From assembly GCF_949987535.1 (NCBI RefSeq), contig NC_080081.1, positions 66,857,603-66,921,602 on the forward strand: DNA of 64,000 nucleotides, given 5' to 3'. The notes beneath the pieces are model-generated. The model made no database searches and had not been told where the DNA came from. It saw only the letters and a program-made list of their open reading frames with translations. How positions within the stretch are numbered: the stretch's first letter is position 1; every line of letters starts with the position of its first letter. Origin of the DNA: Balaenoptera acutorostrata. Lineage: Eukaryota > Chordata > Mammalia > Artiodactyla > Balaenopteridae. Below, piece by piece: positions 13,101-49,991 of this stretch. A program made the position numbers and the translations under genes.

Positions 13101-14952
13101 GTAAAGGGCACTTCTTACAAAAACTGAGACCTCTTTAATTCCAAAACGGTATCTGAATCAGCCAGAAGTGGGGAAACAGAAGGGCCTTCAAGCCATGAAC
13201 ATAACTGGGACAAGTAAGACTAGAAATATTTTAAGATCTCTTTCCTTCCTGAGATCCTAAGATAATACCAGGTTATCTCTTATAGCATCTTGTCTTAAGC
13301 CACAAGCACAAGCCAACAGTTATCTCTGAAAACTTATCTCACAGTTTTAAGTTCAACTGTGTTTACTTTGTTTTGCAGCACATTCTACTAAAAATATTCG
13401 ACAGAAGGAAGGTTTCAGACATGCTGAAGTCAGTGGGATTTCAGAAACATTAACACCAGCAGTTTCTGCAGATCTTGTACTCTGGGCAAGAAAGCAGTTT
13501 TGGTTTCTCAGCATAATCTCACTCTCTCTCTTTTGTTTCACCTGGAATAATTTTTTTTCACTTTTTAAAGCATGTGGTTCAATAGCAAGAATTGAAGTCA
13601 AAGATTTTTCATTGTATTGTCACATGAGATCTGTTTAAACCTATTAGGCATTTAGCCTATTATAACTTCTGTTATCAGCATAATTTCTTTTGAAAGAGAA
13701 GTGGTAAAGGAAAACTAAAGGCAAGGACTCCATTCATTAGCTTTTAGAGATCGCCATTTTATTTTGCTTCATAGAAGTTTAGAATTATCTAATCTAGGAA
13801 GAGTAACTGATATTTTAAAAGGCAAAAGCCCTGTGACAACTTAAAGGAAAGATCATAATAATTATAGCCTCCTTGTTAAATGTCTTGATTCTACAGAAGT
13901 ACAGTATAAAGATTTAGAAACAAGCGATTTCACGAATCATTAAAGAAATTACAATTAGATTCGGCCACTCTGATTTTAAAATGGACAAGCAGGAACATGG
14001 GCAAAGCTGTGATTTCTAGCAAGATAATTTAATACGTATTACTACACATACCACTTCCTACATCCGTGATCCAGACGGATTGTTCATGTGGTGTACTGGC
14101 TGCAAATATACCATGAGGTGTGTCAACTGTGTAATTCCAGGCTCGTAGGAAATATCCATCCTCTGTGAACACTAATACCTTTGGGATGTTATCCCCTCTC
14201 TGAAGGCATACAAAAATAACTGCTTAGATACAATCACTTTTAAGGAAGCAATCTTTATTTTGGCAGAGAGAAACAAAAATTATAGGTTAACCGAGGAATT
14301 TAGTAACGTTTAAAAAACCATCTACAAATCCTTACACTATTCATCTCTACCGCGTTCAAAACCAAAGTATTAACTTTAACTCAAAAAACGAATTCCACAA
14401 TTGGCGTAATATAAACATACAGTTACTGAGTTCGGTGAGACAGGAAAACTGTTTTCTTTGTATTCATAACTTAAAAAAAAAAAATCCCAATTTTACTTAC
14501 TTGGGCTACATAAACCAATCCGTTGAGGGAATCAACTGCAACACAAAATGTTGCTCCAGTAAAGTATTCTGAATACTTAGGCCAATCCACATCCAGCCGG
14601 TAAAGGGCTTCCTCAGCTCTCCAGGAAATTTTAAAAGCTAAGTGAAGATGTAGCGGGAGCTGGGAAAGAAGCGAAAATAAGGAAAATGGCGATGTACCGT
14701 ATTACAAACGTTTTAACGCTAAGAAACAGGCAACGAGTCGGCGGTTCGGCCCCCGGTGCAGGTTTTGAGATGAACTAGTGAGAGAACCAGCTCCACCGCC
14801 ATCCCAAGACCGTCTCCCCACCCTGCTATCCACACACCCGACAGCCATTTCCTCACTACCCAACTCACCCGAGAGGCACAAAAACGCGAATGGAAAACCA
14901 GAAACGCAAGAAAGAAGCCAGCGCCGGCTACGCACACCCAGAATCTCGCCAT
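6876..14952 (-). CDS. NHLRC3: NHLRC3, NHL repeat-containing protein 3 (7 coding exons)
   Basis: The coding exons are 14952-14869, 14659-14501, 14199-14052, 11333-11133, 10370-10279, 7844-7732 and 7128-6876 (TAA at 6878-6876). They sum to 1050 nt, or 349 residues plus stop, close to the roughly 347 I recall for human. Residues 4-20 form a hydrophobic signal segment ([17 protein letters not shown]), so the protein should enter the secretory route. The rest is a beta-propeller of NHL repeats with typical motifs such as [40 protein letters not shown] and [14 protein letters not shown] and NGT are candidate N-glycosylation sites. The family member is known from secretory and azurophil-granule contents; its biochemical role is not established. 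The start ATG has G at -3 and G at +4. It is divergent from PROSER1, with 1337 bp between the two ATGs. No break is seen. Confidence 0.96.
7732..7844 (-). CDS. NHLRC3: NHLRC3 coding exon 6
   Basis: The acceptor is gttcccag and the donor AG|gtaatc; 113 nt, ending in phase 2. It encodes [19 protein letters not shown], the clearest NHL motif of the protein, then [18 protein letters not shown]. Confidence 0.95.
7845..10278. other. NHLRC3: NHLRC3 intron 5
   Basis: It holds a MIR fragment near 9000-9065 (attaaatgagttaatcatgt) and an L2-like 3' part at 9510-9790 (cattcagtcatttaacaaat). The stretch 8540-8760 looks repeat-like but I cannot name it. Confidence 0.5.
10279..10370 (-). CDS. NHLRC3: NHLRC3 coding exon 5
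   Basis: The acceptor is catttatag and the donor CGG|gtaaat; 92 nt, closing the split codon of the previous exon as Asp. It encodes [17 protein letters not shown] and [14 protein letters not shown] is a possible glycosylation site. Confidence 0.95.
10730..11015 (+). mobile_element. MLT1-type (ERVL-MaLR) LTR fragment
   Basis: The segments gaatgtgaccttaattgtat, aaggccctatttccaataag, agtgcccttataagagaaag and gaaatgtgaaggtagaggca follow the MLT1 LTR order. Both ends are missing. No coding part. Confidence 0.6.
11058..11095. mobile_element. Mariner-type terminal fragment
   Basis: ATTGGATTGGCCAAAAAGTT resembles the terminal repeat of artiodactyl mariner elements. It follows TA, the mariner target, but no second end is seen. 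Confidence 0.4.
11133..11333 (-). CDS. NHLRC3: NHLRC3 coding exon 4
   Basis: The acceptor is cttcgtag and the donor CAAG|gtacgt; 201 nt. It encodes an NHL repeat with [19 protein letters not shown] and [21 protein letters not shown] shadow open frame runs on past the donor into the intron but is not coding. Confidence 0.95.
11334..14051. other. NHLRC3: NHLRC3 intron 3
   Basis: It contains one SINE (12310-12611), an L1-tail-like scrap at 11855-11900 and poly(A) tracts. No other feature is seen. Confidence 0.5.
12310..12611 (+). mobile_element. CHR-type SINE, short subtype
   Basis: It has the head GGGCTTCCCTGGTGGCACAG and a tail of (AAAT)n and poly(A). The 16-bp duplication AAAGAAAGCACACTAC is at 12294-12309 and 12612-12627. 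Confidence 0.95.
14052..14199 (-). CDS. NHLRC3: NHLRC3 coding exon 3
   Basis: The acceptor is ccttcag and the donor AGTG|gtatgt; 148 nt, ending in phase 1. It encodes [17 protein letters not shown], then [16 protein letters not shown] with an N-glycosylation sequon, then SVWITDVGS. Confidence 0.95.
14501..14659 (-). CDS. NHLRC3: NHLRC3 coding exon 2
   Basis: The acceptor is ctttcccag and the donor CAA|gtaagt; 53 whole codons. Recognisable segments are [18 protein letters not shown] and [16 protein letters not shown], the start of the first propeller blade. Confidence 0.95.
14869..14952 (-). CDS. NHLRC3: NHLRC3 coding exon 1 (signal peptide)
   Basis: The exon encodes residues 1-28 and starts [17 protein letters not shown]. 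The donor reads CGG|gtgagt and the exon ends in phase 0. All of the hydrophobic signal segment is in this exon. Confidence 0.93.
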
Positions 14953-15349
14953 GACTAGACACGAATCCAGGCAAGGGAGAAAGATCGGCAGGTGGCTGGG
15001 GGCCGCCCGGACAGCCTCAGGTCCACGCGGTTCGTCGCTGCACTGAGCTCCTAGCTCCAATGCGCCTAGGAGAGAACCAGAAGGCAGCAAAGACCAGGGC
15101 GAAAGAAAATCAGAACTGGGGTTCCGGATTCCCAGCGCGTTCCCGCCGCCCGCCTCCCCCTCCCCCTCCCCCTCCCCATCCCCATCCCCATCCGCATGTC
15201 GCGTGCCCCGGGTTTACCCCGTGACCACCCTTCGGACGGTCCACGCTATGGACCTCTCCAGTCCGCCAAAATCGGGGCGCCCGTAGATATGCCTTAACCA
15301 CTCGACGTTCATTCTTTTAAATTCAGACCTAACAACCAAAAATTAGCAC

Positions 15350-15377
15350 AATCAAACCTTAGAATTAAGGTTTGATT
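15350..15377. repeat. Perfect 12-bp inverted repeat, 4-nt loop
   Basis: AATCAAACCTTA, loop GAAT, TAAGGTTTGATT. It lies in an AT-rich pocket inside the shared promoter region. Confidence 0.85.
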
Positions 15378-15695
15378 AATAACTTTCAGGCTCTGGGAAA
15401 GACTTCAACTTCATCCAATTCCGAGACATCCAGGCATCCGCTATGGACACCTACATTCCCACACCAGGACCCCTCCATAGGCTCTCCGCGAAGAGTGGCT
15501 TCAGCTGGCGGCGCAGAGTTGAGTTTACTCTGGCGCGACGGGCTCCGTTGAAGGCCCCCACGAGCCGGGGGACGCTCTGGGGGTAATCAAGAAGGGCTCT
15601 TGGCGCCGTTGGTGCTGCGGTCTTCGGGAGTCCCCCTACCTGAGACCGTGGCCCCTTCGCCCGGCTCCCGGTGCTAGCCGGCCGCCGGCCCGCTC

Positions 15696-15821
15696 CCGGA
15701 AGCGGTGGCAGCTGGTAACAAAGAGCTGCCAGGCCGCTGCTGCCCGGGCTACGGGACCCAGGAGTCCGGCGGAGCTGCTGGGAGTGAGCGCGAGGCGGGC
15801 CATGAGGCCAGGTTCGCGGCG
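15696..15821 (+). other. PROSER1: Likely PROSER1 non-coding exon 1
   Basis: This is inferred from a good donor GGCG|gtgagg at 15821/15822 inside the CpG island and an acceptor ttcttctcag at 16202 before the ATG-bearing exon. The 5' edge is a guess placed at the ETS-type motif. The open frames across this GC-rich stretch are probably not translated. Confidence 0.45.
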
Positions 15822-16289
15822 GTGAGGGGCGGCCGGCGGCGGCCGAGGTGCAAGTGCGGGCCGAGAAACCGGTGTTTCCCTCCTCGCCGCCCGCGGGATT
15901 CGGGGAGCGGGTGCCTCTGCTCTCTGGGCCGGTCCACTCGGGAAGGCGGCTTCCGGACCTTCCCCCGGCGGCGCCTGCCTTTGAGCTGCGGGGACCGACG
16001 CTCTGCCTCCGGCTACCGAACCCCGGGCTTCTCTTCCCCGAGGGGGTCCTGAAGCTTTGTGTAAAGAAGCTGGGGAAGCCTGACGGGTTTTGTTTTTAAT
16101 AAAAAGTTTTTATAAGTCTCCATTTTTAGAAATTTTTAGAGTTTGAAGTACTCTACCTCTTCGCATCCTTTCTCCTGCTCCTTGAGTCTTTTTTCTTCTC
16201 AGCTGTAAACGTTTTTACTATCGGAGCGGACCAGGGATGAACGTTTTGTAATTGAAACTGTAACTCTTCTCGTCGAGATAGTAGTCAAG

Positions 16290-42444
<26,155 letters not shown>

Positions 42445-42654
42445 ATACATTTAAATGCATCTTCTCCTCCAGAGCAACATCAGAATTGCCTGAGGACTGC
42501 AGTGAACGATCTGACAAGTGTGCAGTTGGCCAGAAGTCAGGAAATGAGGATGAGGATAGTCCTGGGGAAATTGGGATAAGAGCTGAAAAAACATGGTTGC
42601 ATTTTTTTAAAAATGGTTTTAAGTATGAACATTCCCCTATGTAAATATGCTGAC

Positions 42655-42660
42655 AATAAA
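42655..42660 (+). terminator. PROSER1: Proximal PROSER1 poly(A) signal candidate
   Basis: A perfect AATAAA lies 211 nt after the stop. Confidence 0.45.
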
Positions 42661-43665
42661 TTGTATGGAGAATAGTATTTTAAAAAGTATTTGGGGACTT
42701 TTCACCTCCCACCCAATGAAATTTTGAATCGTGTGTATGATCTATGTAAGAAGAATACTAAAGAGGAGGTTGAACTCTTTATAGCCGAATACAGCCTTAA
42801 ATCTGCTTGTACAGCATCCACTGACAGAAGTAATAGTCGTGCCTCAGACTTACGGGTTGCATGTGGCCTTGGGGGAGTTACTACCCTTGGTATGCAAGAG
42901 TGGTTCCTGTTAGCGTCACTGGAACTCAGTGTCCGTACTCCATATGTATCCACAAAAGGGAACTTGAGACCCACCGTTATTTTTAACTTCTGACATTAAT
43001 GATCACACATGTACTGCTGAATTTAACTCAGTGTATTTCAGGTAAGTGAAAATGGTGCTTAATATAGTCTTTAGAATGACTTTCAGGTGTTTTCAACTAA
43101 AAACATATATATCCAGAACTACTTTCTTACAGAAATACAAGTAAGGCTTGTGATAATTTGCCTTCAAAACTTATTTCTTAATCTCAGCAGTATCCAAATG
43201 AGTGAGGAACATTTGACTGACCCTTGGGCCACCTCTATTACTCATTGTACTCTGGAAGCTCTTGGTGAATGTTTACAATCATGGGATGTAGTATTTCTAT
43301 TTGTACTTAGAATCACATGCTTACCTAGAATAATTATGTGACAACAGATAGAAAGACTTGCTCTGTTAGTAAATATGCAGTGTGTACTCTATTTAAGGTT
43401 CTGTGCTAGTATAACACGATTGAATGTCATTAAGTATAACAACTGCCACATTTGGGGGACAGGGCAGTAGGGAGAATGATTTCCAATCCTGTGATTAAAA
43501 GTATAAACCATAGAATCTACTGTAGTACATTTCATCATCTAGAAGTTTTACTTTTATAAAGACGGTGTCTAGAAGATGTTGCTAATGTATTTTCCTTCAA
43601 CCTGGGGAAAAAACTTTTTAAGTATATTAATATTCCTGTATGGTTAGTTTTTAACAATTTTTTAA

Positions 43666-43671
43666 AATAAA
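43666..43671 (+). terminator. PROSER1: Distal PROSER1 poly(A) signal candidate
   Basis: A perfect AATAAA is followed within 40 nt by a GT/T-rich stretch (gtttatgtgttttatt), the usual downstream element. Confidence 0.6.
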
Positions 43672-43699
43672 CCTTATGGATACGACATAGTTTATGTGT

Positions 43700-45550
43700 T
43701 TTATTCAATGCTTGGATAAGTGTTTTAAGTTTCTGTGCTGGAGCTAATATATAGAACATTTTTGTCTGAATTTAGTTGAAAGTCAGTATCTACTACTGAT
43801 GCTCATTCCTTTAAATAATATCTCATGTGAAAGTTATATTATAACCAACACTTGACACAGACTATTTATGCCTTTAATTATCTTCAAACACAGAATATAA
43901 CCTCATAGTTAATCTTACGCCACTTCTTAGAAGTTGTCATTTGTTCTTTCTTAGTCTACATTCATAAAACATTTTAAAGATTATATTGTATATTGTACAT
44001 ATATTGCTTATATATGTTGACCGTTCGTTTAGAAAAAGGTTATTGAATGAGTAATCTTTCTATAGTGCTGCTACTACAAGGTTTATTTCTACTGTTCTAT
44101 AAACCCCTTCTCATCATAGCAAAAGAATGACATCCTGCTCATCTTGTAGATGTATTCCTGGCATCTTCCACATATTCAGCACTTAAAAATGAAGAGAGCA
44201 TTTTTGGAGCACTTGCAGTCATTACTGGGGCCTGGTTTTATGTGTCTCACAACCCTATGAGATAAGTACTAGCAACCTAACTAACCAGATAAAGAAGCCA
44301 AGATGTAAGTCACAGTGAGTAAAGGGTAAGTTTGAACCAAGCGTTTACTACCAATACCAGGCTACTTGTACTACCAAGTGCTGTGAACACACATAGGAGG
44401 GAGGGGGGTGACCTTACTGCCTGAGGGAATCTAGAAAGATTTCTCAGTGACGTTCAAGTCTTAAAGGGTGAATAAGAATGAGCATACTTTATAAAGGCAC
44501 AAAGTGTGACAGACTGTTGAAGTAAGATAGTCATACAACTGGATAGAGTTGAATGAAGTTTGTGGTTTGAATGAATCAAAAGCAAGGGAGGGACCTGATG
44601 GTGAATGACCTTGTAAGCCATGCTGAGGAGCAGGGCGTTGGCTCTATGGTCAACAGCTTGGAAATTTATTAGAAAGCACTTTGTAAAAATCAGGCTGCAG
44701 CATGCAGGTTGGATTAGAGATAGTAAACTGTATTATTACTGCAGAGATTCCAATATGCAGACGATGAGGATTGGCATTATGAAAAGGCAATAGAAATGTA
44801 CCTCTCTGGCTTCTTTCCGTAAAGGCCTGTAGTCTACATAGAATTTGGAAACACATTCAATTCATATAATTGATTATCCTTAATTTTAAGCTTTACCACT
44901 TGATTTGCTAGATGGGTCTAGTCTGTGCATTTATAAAATATAGTTAGTGTCACCGAATTTTAGAAAAGACTTCACACCAAATCAGATTTAATGAGACTTT
45001 GTTGTTTTTAAAGGTGACACAATAGTAGTACACAATGTCTAATTTGGTTCAGTTAAAAGATGAAATATTGGACAATATCAGCAGGTAAGTTGGGGAGAAT
45101 GATCAAAATTAACATCTCCGCAAGGTCCTAGTACTCAGGAGGGGCATTATGATAATGATAAGTTTTTAATTTAAATTTAAAATTTAATTTATGCCCAATA
45201 AAAGTTTATGGTAAGAGTTAAAAGTCATCAGTGTTTTTAACTCCTAATTGGTGAGGAGGGAAAAATGGAATAAGAAAAATCATCCAGAAAAAAAGCACAG
45301 AAAAGCGGAAGAGATAAGCACACAGTAAGATGTTAGTTAGCTCTACTTGCCTGTGTGTTAGTATCACAACAGTGTGAATGGAAAGGAAGCAGCAGCCTCA
45401 GATGGTTTTTCAGGCTAGTTTAGCTGAACAAACTCTCCCGAGAGAATAGAAAAAGACACTCCTCAACTCATTCCTAAAGACCATCATAATCTTGATACCA
45501 AAACTGAGGCAAGAATAGTATGAGAAAGAAAAAATGTAAGTCAACCTTAT
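43700..45550. other. Intergenic, PROSER1 to STOML3, left part
   Basis: A MIR-like segment lies at 44190-44350 (minus) and an L2-like segment at 44400-44740 (ggagggacctgatggtgaat). The rest is AT-rich and unassigned. Confidence 0.5.
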
Positions 45551-45563
45551 TCAAGAAAATAGT

Positions 45564-45930
45564 GGGACTTCCCTGGTGGCGCAGTGGTTAAGAATCTGCC
45601 TGCTAATTCAGGGGACACAGGTTTGAGCCCTGGTTGGGGAAGATCCCACATGTCGCAGAACAACTAAGCCCATGCGCCACAACTACTGAGCCTGCGCTCT
45701 AGAGCCCGCGAGGCACAACCGCTGAGCCCGCGTGCCACAACTACTGAAGCCCACACGCCTAGAGCCCGTGCTCCGCAACAAGAGAAGCCACTGCAATGAG
45801 AAGCCTGCGCACCTCAACGAAGAGTAGCCCCCGCTCGCCACAACTAGAGAAAGCCCACGCGCAGCAACGAAGACCCAACACAGCCAAAAATAATTAATTA
45901 ATTAATCTTTAAAAATGTTAAGTTTAGAAA
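45564..45930 (+). mobile_element. CHR-type SINE, long subtype, with extra 3' tag
   Basis: The head is GGGACTTCCCTGGTGGCGCAG-like; the body has the duplicated CACAACTACTGAAGCCC part of the long form. The tail (AATT)n is followed by CTTTAAAAATGTTAAGTTT and then poly(A). AGAAAATAGT before the element recurs as an A-lengthened copy after it. Confidence 0.9.
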
Positions 45931-45999
45931 AAAAAAATAGTAAAATATTAGCTACATATACCGAACATTTATTCTTAAAAAATATGATATACCATAATC

Positions 46000-48900
46000 A
46001 AGTTGTGTTTATATTGGGAATGCAAGGATAAAGTAACATTAAGAAATCTAAAAGTGCAATTCATCACATTAGCAAATGGAGAAAAAACATTTTCTCAGTG
46101 TCTATAAAAAAAATCTGATAAAATTTAATCACCATAATGTTACACACACAAACACACAGCAAACTACGAAAAGAAGGAAACTTTATCAGGTAAAGGAAAT
46201 ATATAAAATTATAGCACACATTTTTAATTATGTAAATTAGATATATCCCTTTAAAATCAGAGACTGATCAGTAAAATGTTTTTCGCTAGTGTAGTAAGGT
46301 ACAGAAAAAGTAGTAAAAGGTATATGATTGGAAAGGAAAATATAACACTTGGTGAGATTTACAGATACATTATATTCAAAAGTCAATTGCAGTTTCAAAT
46401 ATGAGCAAGAGCAGAAAACTTATTTCAAAAAAAGAAAACAGCAGACAGTGGAAAACTATTCAGTGCTAAAAAGAAATGAACCCTCAAGCCATGAAAGGAC
46501 ATGGTGGAACCTTACATACATATTACTAAGTGAAAGAAGCCTGTATGAAAAGGCTTCTGTATGTTTCCAATGGAGTGACATCCTGGAAAAGGCAAAACTA
46601 TAGACAGAGTAAAAAGATCAGTGGTTGCCAGAGGTTGGGGATCAGGGCAGGGAAGGAAGGATGATGGATAGGTAGAACACAGAGGCTTTTTAGGGCAGTG
46701 AAAATACTCTGTATGATACAGTAACGAGAGATACATGACATTATACACTTGTTCAAAACCACAGAATGTACACCACCAAGAGTGAACCCCAAGGTAAGCT
46801 ATGAGCACTGGGTGACTATGACGTGTCATCGTAGGTTCATCAGTTGTAACAAATGTTCCACTCTGGTGAAGGATGTTGATAAAGGGGGAGCTTGAGCACG
46901 TGTGGGGCAAGGGGCATGTGGGAAATATTTGTACCTTCCTCTCAATTTTGTGGTGAACGTAAAAATGGGTGCCCTAAAAAAAATAAAGTCTTTAAAAAAT
47001 GGGAGAAAACAGTGACATGTTACCCAGGAATAAATCCAACAAAAGATGAGCAACAACTTTATGGAGAATTTTTTTTTAACTTTATGAGAATCAGTAAAAA
47101 AAAAAAAATCGATTTAAACGGAGGATACATGGTTACAAGTAATACCTTAGGAGGTAAAATCTCTCAATCTATGAATTCATTGCGATCCCAATGAAAATTC
47201 TGACAGAGCTTTTTTTTCTTTTTTTTTAAAGTAGAGGGAAGGATTTTTAATTAATTAATTAATTAATTTTTGGCTGTGTTGGGTCTTCGTTTCGTGCGAG
47301 GGCTTTCTCTAGTTGTGGCAAGCGGGGGCCACTCTTCATCGCGGTGCGCGGGCCTCTCACTATCGCGGCCTCTCTTGTTGCGGAGCACAGGCTCCAGGCG
47401 CGCAGGCTCAGCAATTGTGGCTCACGGGCCCAGCCACTCCGCGGCATGTGGGATCTTCCCAGACCAGGGCTCGAACCTGTGTCCCCTGCATTGGCAGGCA
47501 GATTCTCAACCACTGCGCCACCAGGGAAGCCCCTCTGACAGAGCTTTTAATAGGTTTTATAAGCTTATTCTAAAATGTTATGTGGAAGAGCAAAGAATGA
47601 CATATAGTCAAAACATTTCTACCAAATACCAAGACTTGTTATAAAGCCATAGAAGCTGAGACTGTGCAATGTTAATTGAGGATAACCAAATTGATAACAC
47701 AGCATAAGAGAGAACCCTGAACACTCCGTTATATGAAAACAACTTATAATAGAGCTGGCATGACACAGCAGTTAAGATATTGGGCAATTTGTTATAAATA
47801 AGGCCCTGTGATATTCGGTTATTTACATGGAAGAAAATTAAAGTGGATCCCTACACAACATCATGAGCAAAAAGCAACAGTAGGTAAAGACTTAAATTCA
47901 AAAGGACAAAACTCTAAAAGCTTTCAAAGAAAATATAGGAGAATACCTTTAAGACCATAGATAGGGAAGGATTTTTAAACAGGGCACACCAAGCACTGAA
48001 TATATTGAAGCTTCATATATTTTGTATCAGAGGCATCATAAAGGTGAAAAGCCACAACTAGGAGAAATATATTTGCCATTCATGTAACTGTCAAGTATCT
48101 ATCTCTCTCTATATAAGTATATAGGAAGCATAGATATATCAAGTATATATGAGTATTTATAAAGACTACCTATAAATCAATAAGAAAAAGGAAAAAAAAT
48201 TTAAAAGGGCAAAAGACACATATGTGCAATTCACAGGGAAGAAAGCATGAATTGTAAATATCAAGTGAAAATTGTTCAGCTTCATTAAAATTCAGGGAAA
48301 GGTAAATTTAGATGAAATACTATATTGCATCCACTAAATTGTCAAATATTAAAAGCTCTAACAACATCAAGTAGTATCCATGATGCAAAACAAGGGAAAT
48401 ACTTGTAGCCTGCTAGTAGAAGATTGAATTGATACAAACAGACCACTTTGGAAAACAATTCTGCAAAACTGTTTACAACAATCTTATAAAGTTGAGCATA
48501 AAATCTAGCAATTCCATTTCTGGATATGTACACCTTGATTTTAGGGCCTAAAGAAATTCTTGCATATATATTCACCAGGAGATAAACACAAAAATACTCA
48601 TGGTAACAGTATTTGTAACAATAAAAACGTTAAAGTATTCCTAATAAGTGAATCGTGGGCTATTTATACAATCATGTATTAAGTAGCACTGGAAATTAAC
48701 AATAGCTTCATGCAACAATGGGGATGAACCTTTCCCCAATGGGGAAAAACATAATATGTAGCCATAAAACCAATCCCAGGAGACTACATGAGTAGTTTTA
48801 CCTAGGTCAAAAGCACATAAAGCTAAGTAATATATGTTCAGAGGTACATACATATATGATTTTAAAAACCGTAAAAACAGGAGAATAATCAACACAATTA

Positions 48901-49130
48901 TGGATTGCAGCTATGGGGAGGTGGGGATGAGATTTAGGGAAGAAAAATAGCTTATGGTGTTGGTAATGTTCTAGTTCTGAGGTTGGGTAGTATCTTCATT
49001 GTTGTTCACTTCATTCAATTAATACACATACATACCTGATATATATAATTGTATATATTATTGTAATAATATTGTATATATTATTTCACATGTATCATAA
49101 AAATTTCCATAATTAAAATGTCTGTTCAGT
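46000..49130 (+). mobile_element. Decayed L1, interrupted
   Basis: 46013-46140 and 47020-47210 match the L1 ORF2 region (gcaattcatcacattagcaa; gaattcattgcgatcccaat). 47534-48720 continues it, with the 3' phrases agcaattccatttctggata and caacaatggggatgaac. 46440-46990 is another L1-type 3' segment. A SINE sits inside. All frames are broken. Confidence 0.65.
47214..47533 (-). mobile_element. CHR-type SINE nested in L1, with extra 3' tag
   Basis: Complement of the short-subtype SINE. The 15-bp duplication TCTGACAGAGCTTTT is at 47199-47213 and 47534-47548. Between poly(A) and the (AATT)n tail lies the unique AAATCCTTCCCTCTACTTT (minus strand). Confidence 0.95.
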
Positions 49131-49658
49131 AGAATACTTTCTAATGGGTAGACCATTTAATTGTGGGGTGGGCATTCAGATAGAGATGTTTAGTCAGCTG
49201 ATAGTTGAAAATACATATTCATTATGCTGGAGAGAGGTCTAGGCCAGATTTTCCGGTTGGGGAGTTATCACTACAAATATCCTTACATATCTGTGGACAA
49301 ATTTTTTATTTAAAGAGGTGTACATTCAAGAATTCCATGAATGAGAATGAATAAGACAGAACGGATGATGTATATTGATGAAAAGTTAATGAAATCAGAG
49401 AACTTCATCATTTAAAGAACAAGGAACATTTTCCTAAGGGACCATCAAAAGTCCTGGAACAGGTGTGTGCATCTTAAGAGATGGTGGTGGATGCGTCTGG
49501 CGCAAGAGTGTTCCTGAAACCAGAAGCTTCGGAAAGGAGAGAGGCCTGCGGCTAGAGTGGATGGTTTCAAGATCCCTTTGTGCTCCAAGATGAACGTTCA
49601 GGGAAAATAAAATGTACGTCTTCAGGGATGGCATCCTGCCTGTCAAGAGTAGGAACAG

Positions 49659-49991
49659 GGGGCTTCCCATATGCGCAGTGGTTGAGAATCTGCCTGCCAA
49701 TGCAGGGGACACGGGTTCGAGCCCTGGTCTGGGAGGATCCCACATGCCGCGAAGCAACTGGGTCCGTGAGCCACAACTACTGAGCCTGCGCGTCTGGAGC
49801 CTGTGCTCCGCAGCAAGAGAGGCCGTGATAGTGAGAGGCCCGCGCACCGCGATGAAGAGTGGCCCCCGCTTGCCGCAACTAGAGAAAGCCCTGGCTCAGA
49901 AACGAAGACCCAACACAGCCATAAATTAAAAAAAAAAAAAAGAAAGAAAGAAATAGTGGTTCAGAGACCAACATGTTAAAAAAAAAAAAAA
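49659..49991 (+). mobile_element. CHR-type SINE, short subtype, with extra 3' tag
   Basis: The 14-bp duplication AAGAGTAGGAACAG is at 49645-49658 and 49992-50005. After the SINE's own A tail come GAAAG units and ATAGTGGTTCAGAGACCAAC, then a second poly(A). The head has the change TTCCCATATGCGCAG. Confidence 0.95.

Larger units (their letters stand above)
14860..16060. promoter_or_regulatory. CpG island, shared bidirectional promoter NHLRC3/PROSER1
   Basis: The base composition jumps to GC-rich with frequent CG dinucleotides between the NHLRC3 start and the first PROSER1 exon, and falls again after about 16.06 kb. GC-box-like GCCCGCC runs and C-rich tracts (15159-15194) are present. A CCGGAAG ETS-type site lies at 15696-15702, near the likely PROSER1 start site. 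The divergent gene pair with a common CpG block is a standard mammalian bidirectional promoter. Exact start sites are not visible. Confidence 0.85.
42445..43690 (+). other. PROSER1: PROSER1 3' UTR
   Basis: This follows the stop codon and is free of obvious repeats, as expected of a conserved 3' UTR. AATAAA occurs at 42655-42660 and 43666-43671. The second gives a UTR of about 1.25 kb, which fits the size I recall for this mRNA; the first would give a short form. The open frames in it are not coding. Confidence 0.65.

Noticed and set aside
15705..16099. Open frames in the CpG island that could be an N-terminal extension of PROSER1
   Set aside because: They run across a likely donor and are GC-driven; the conserved start is at 16290.
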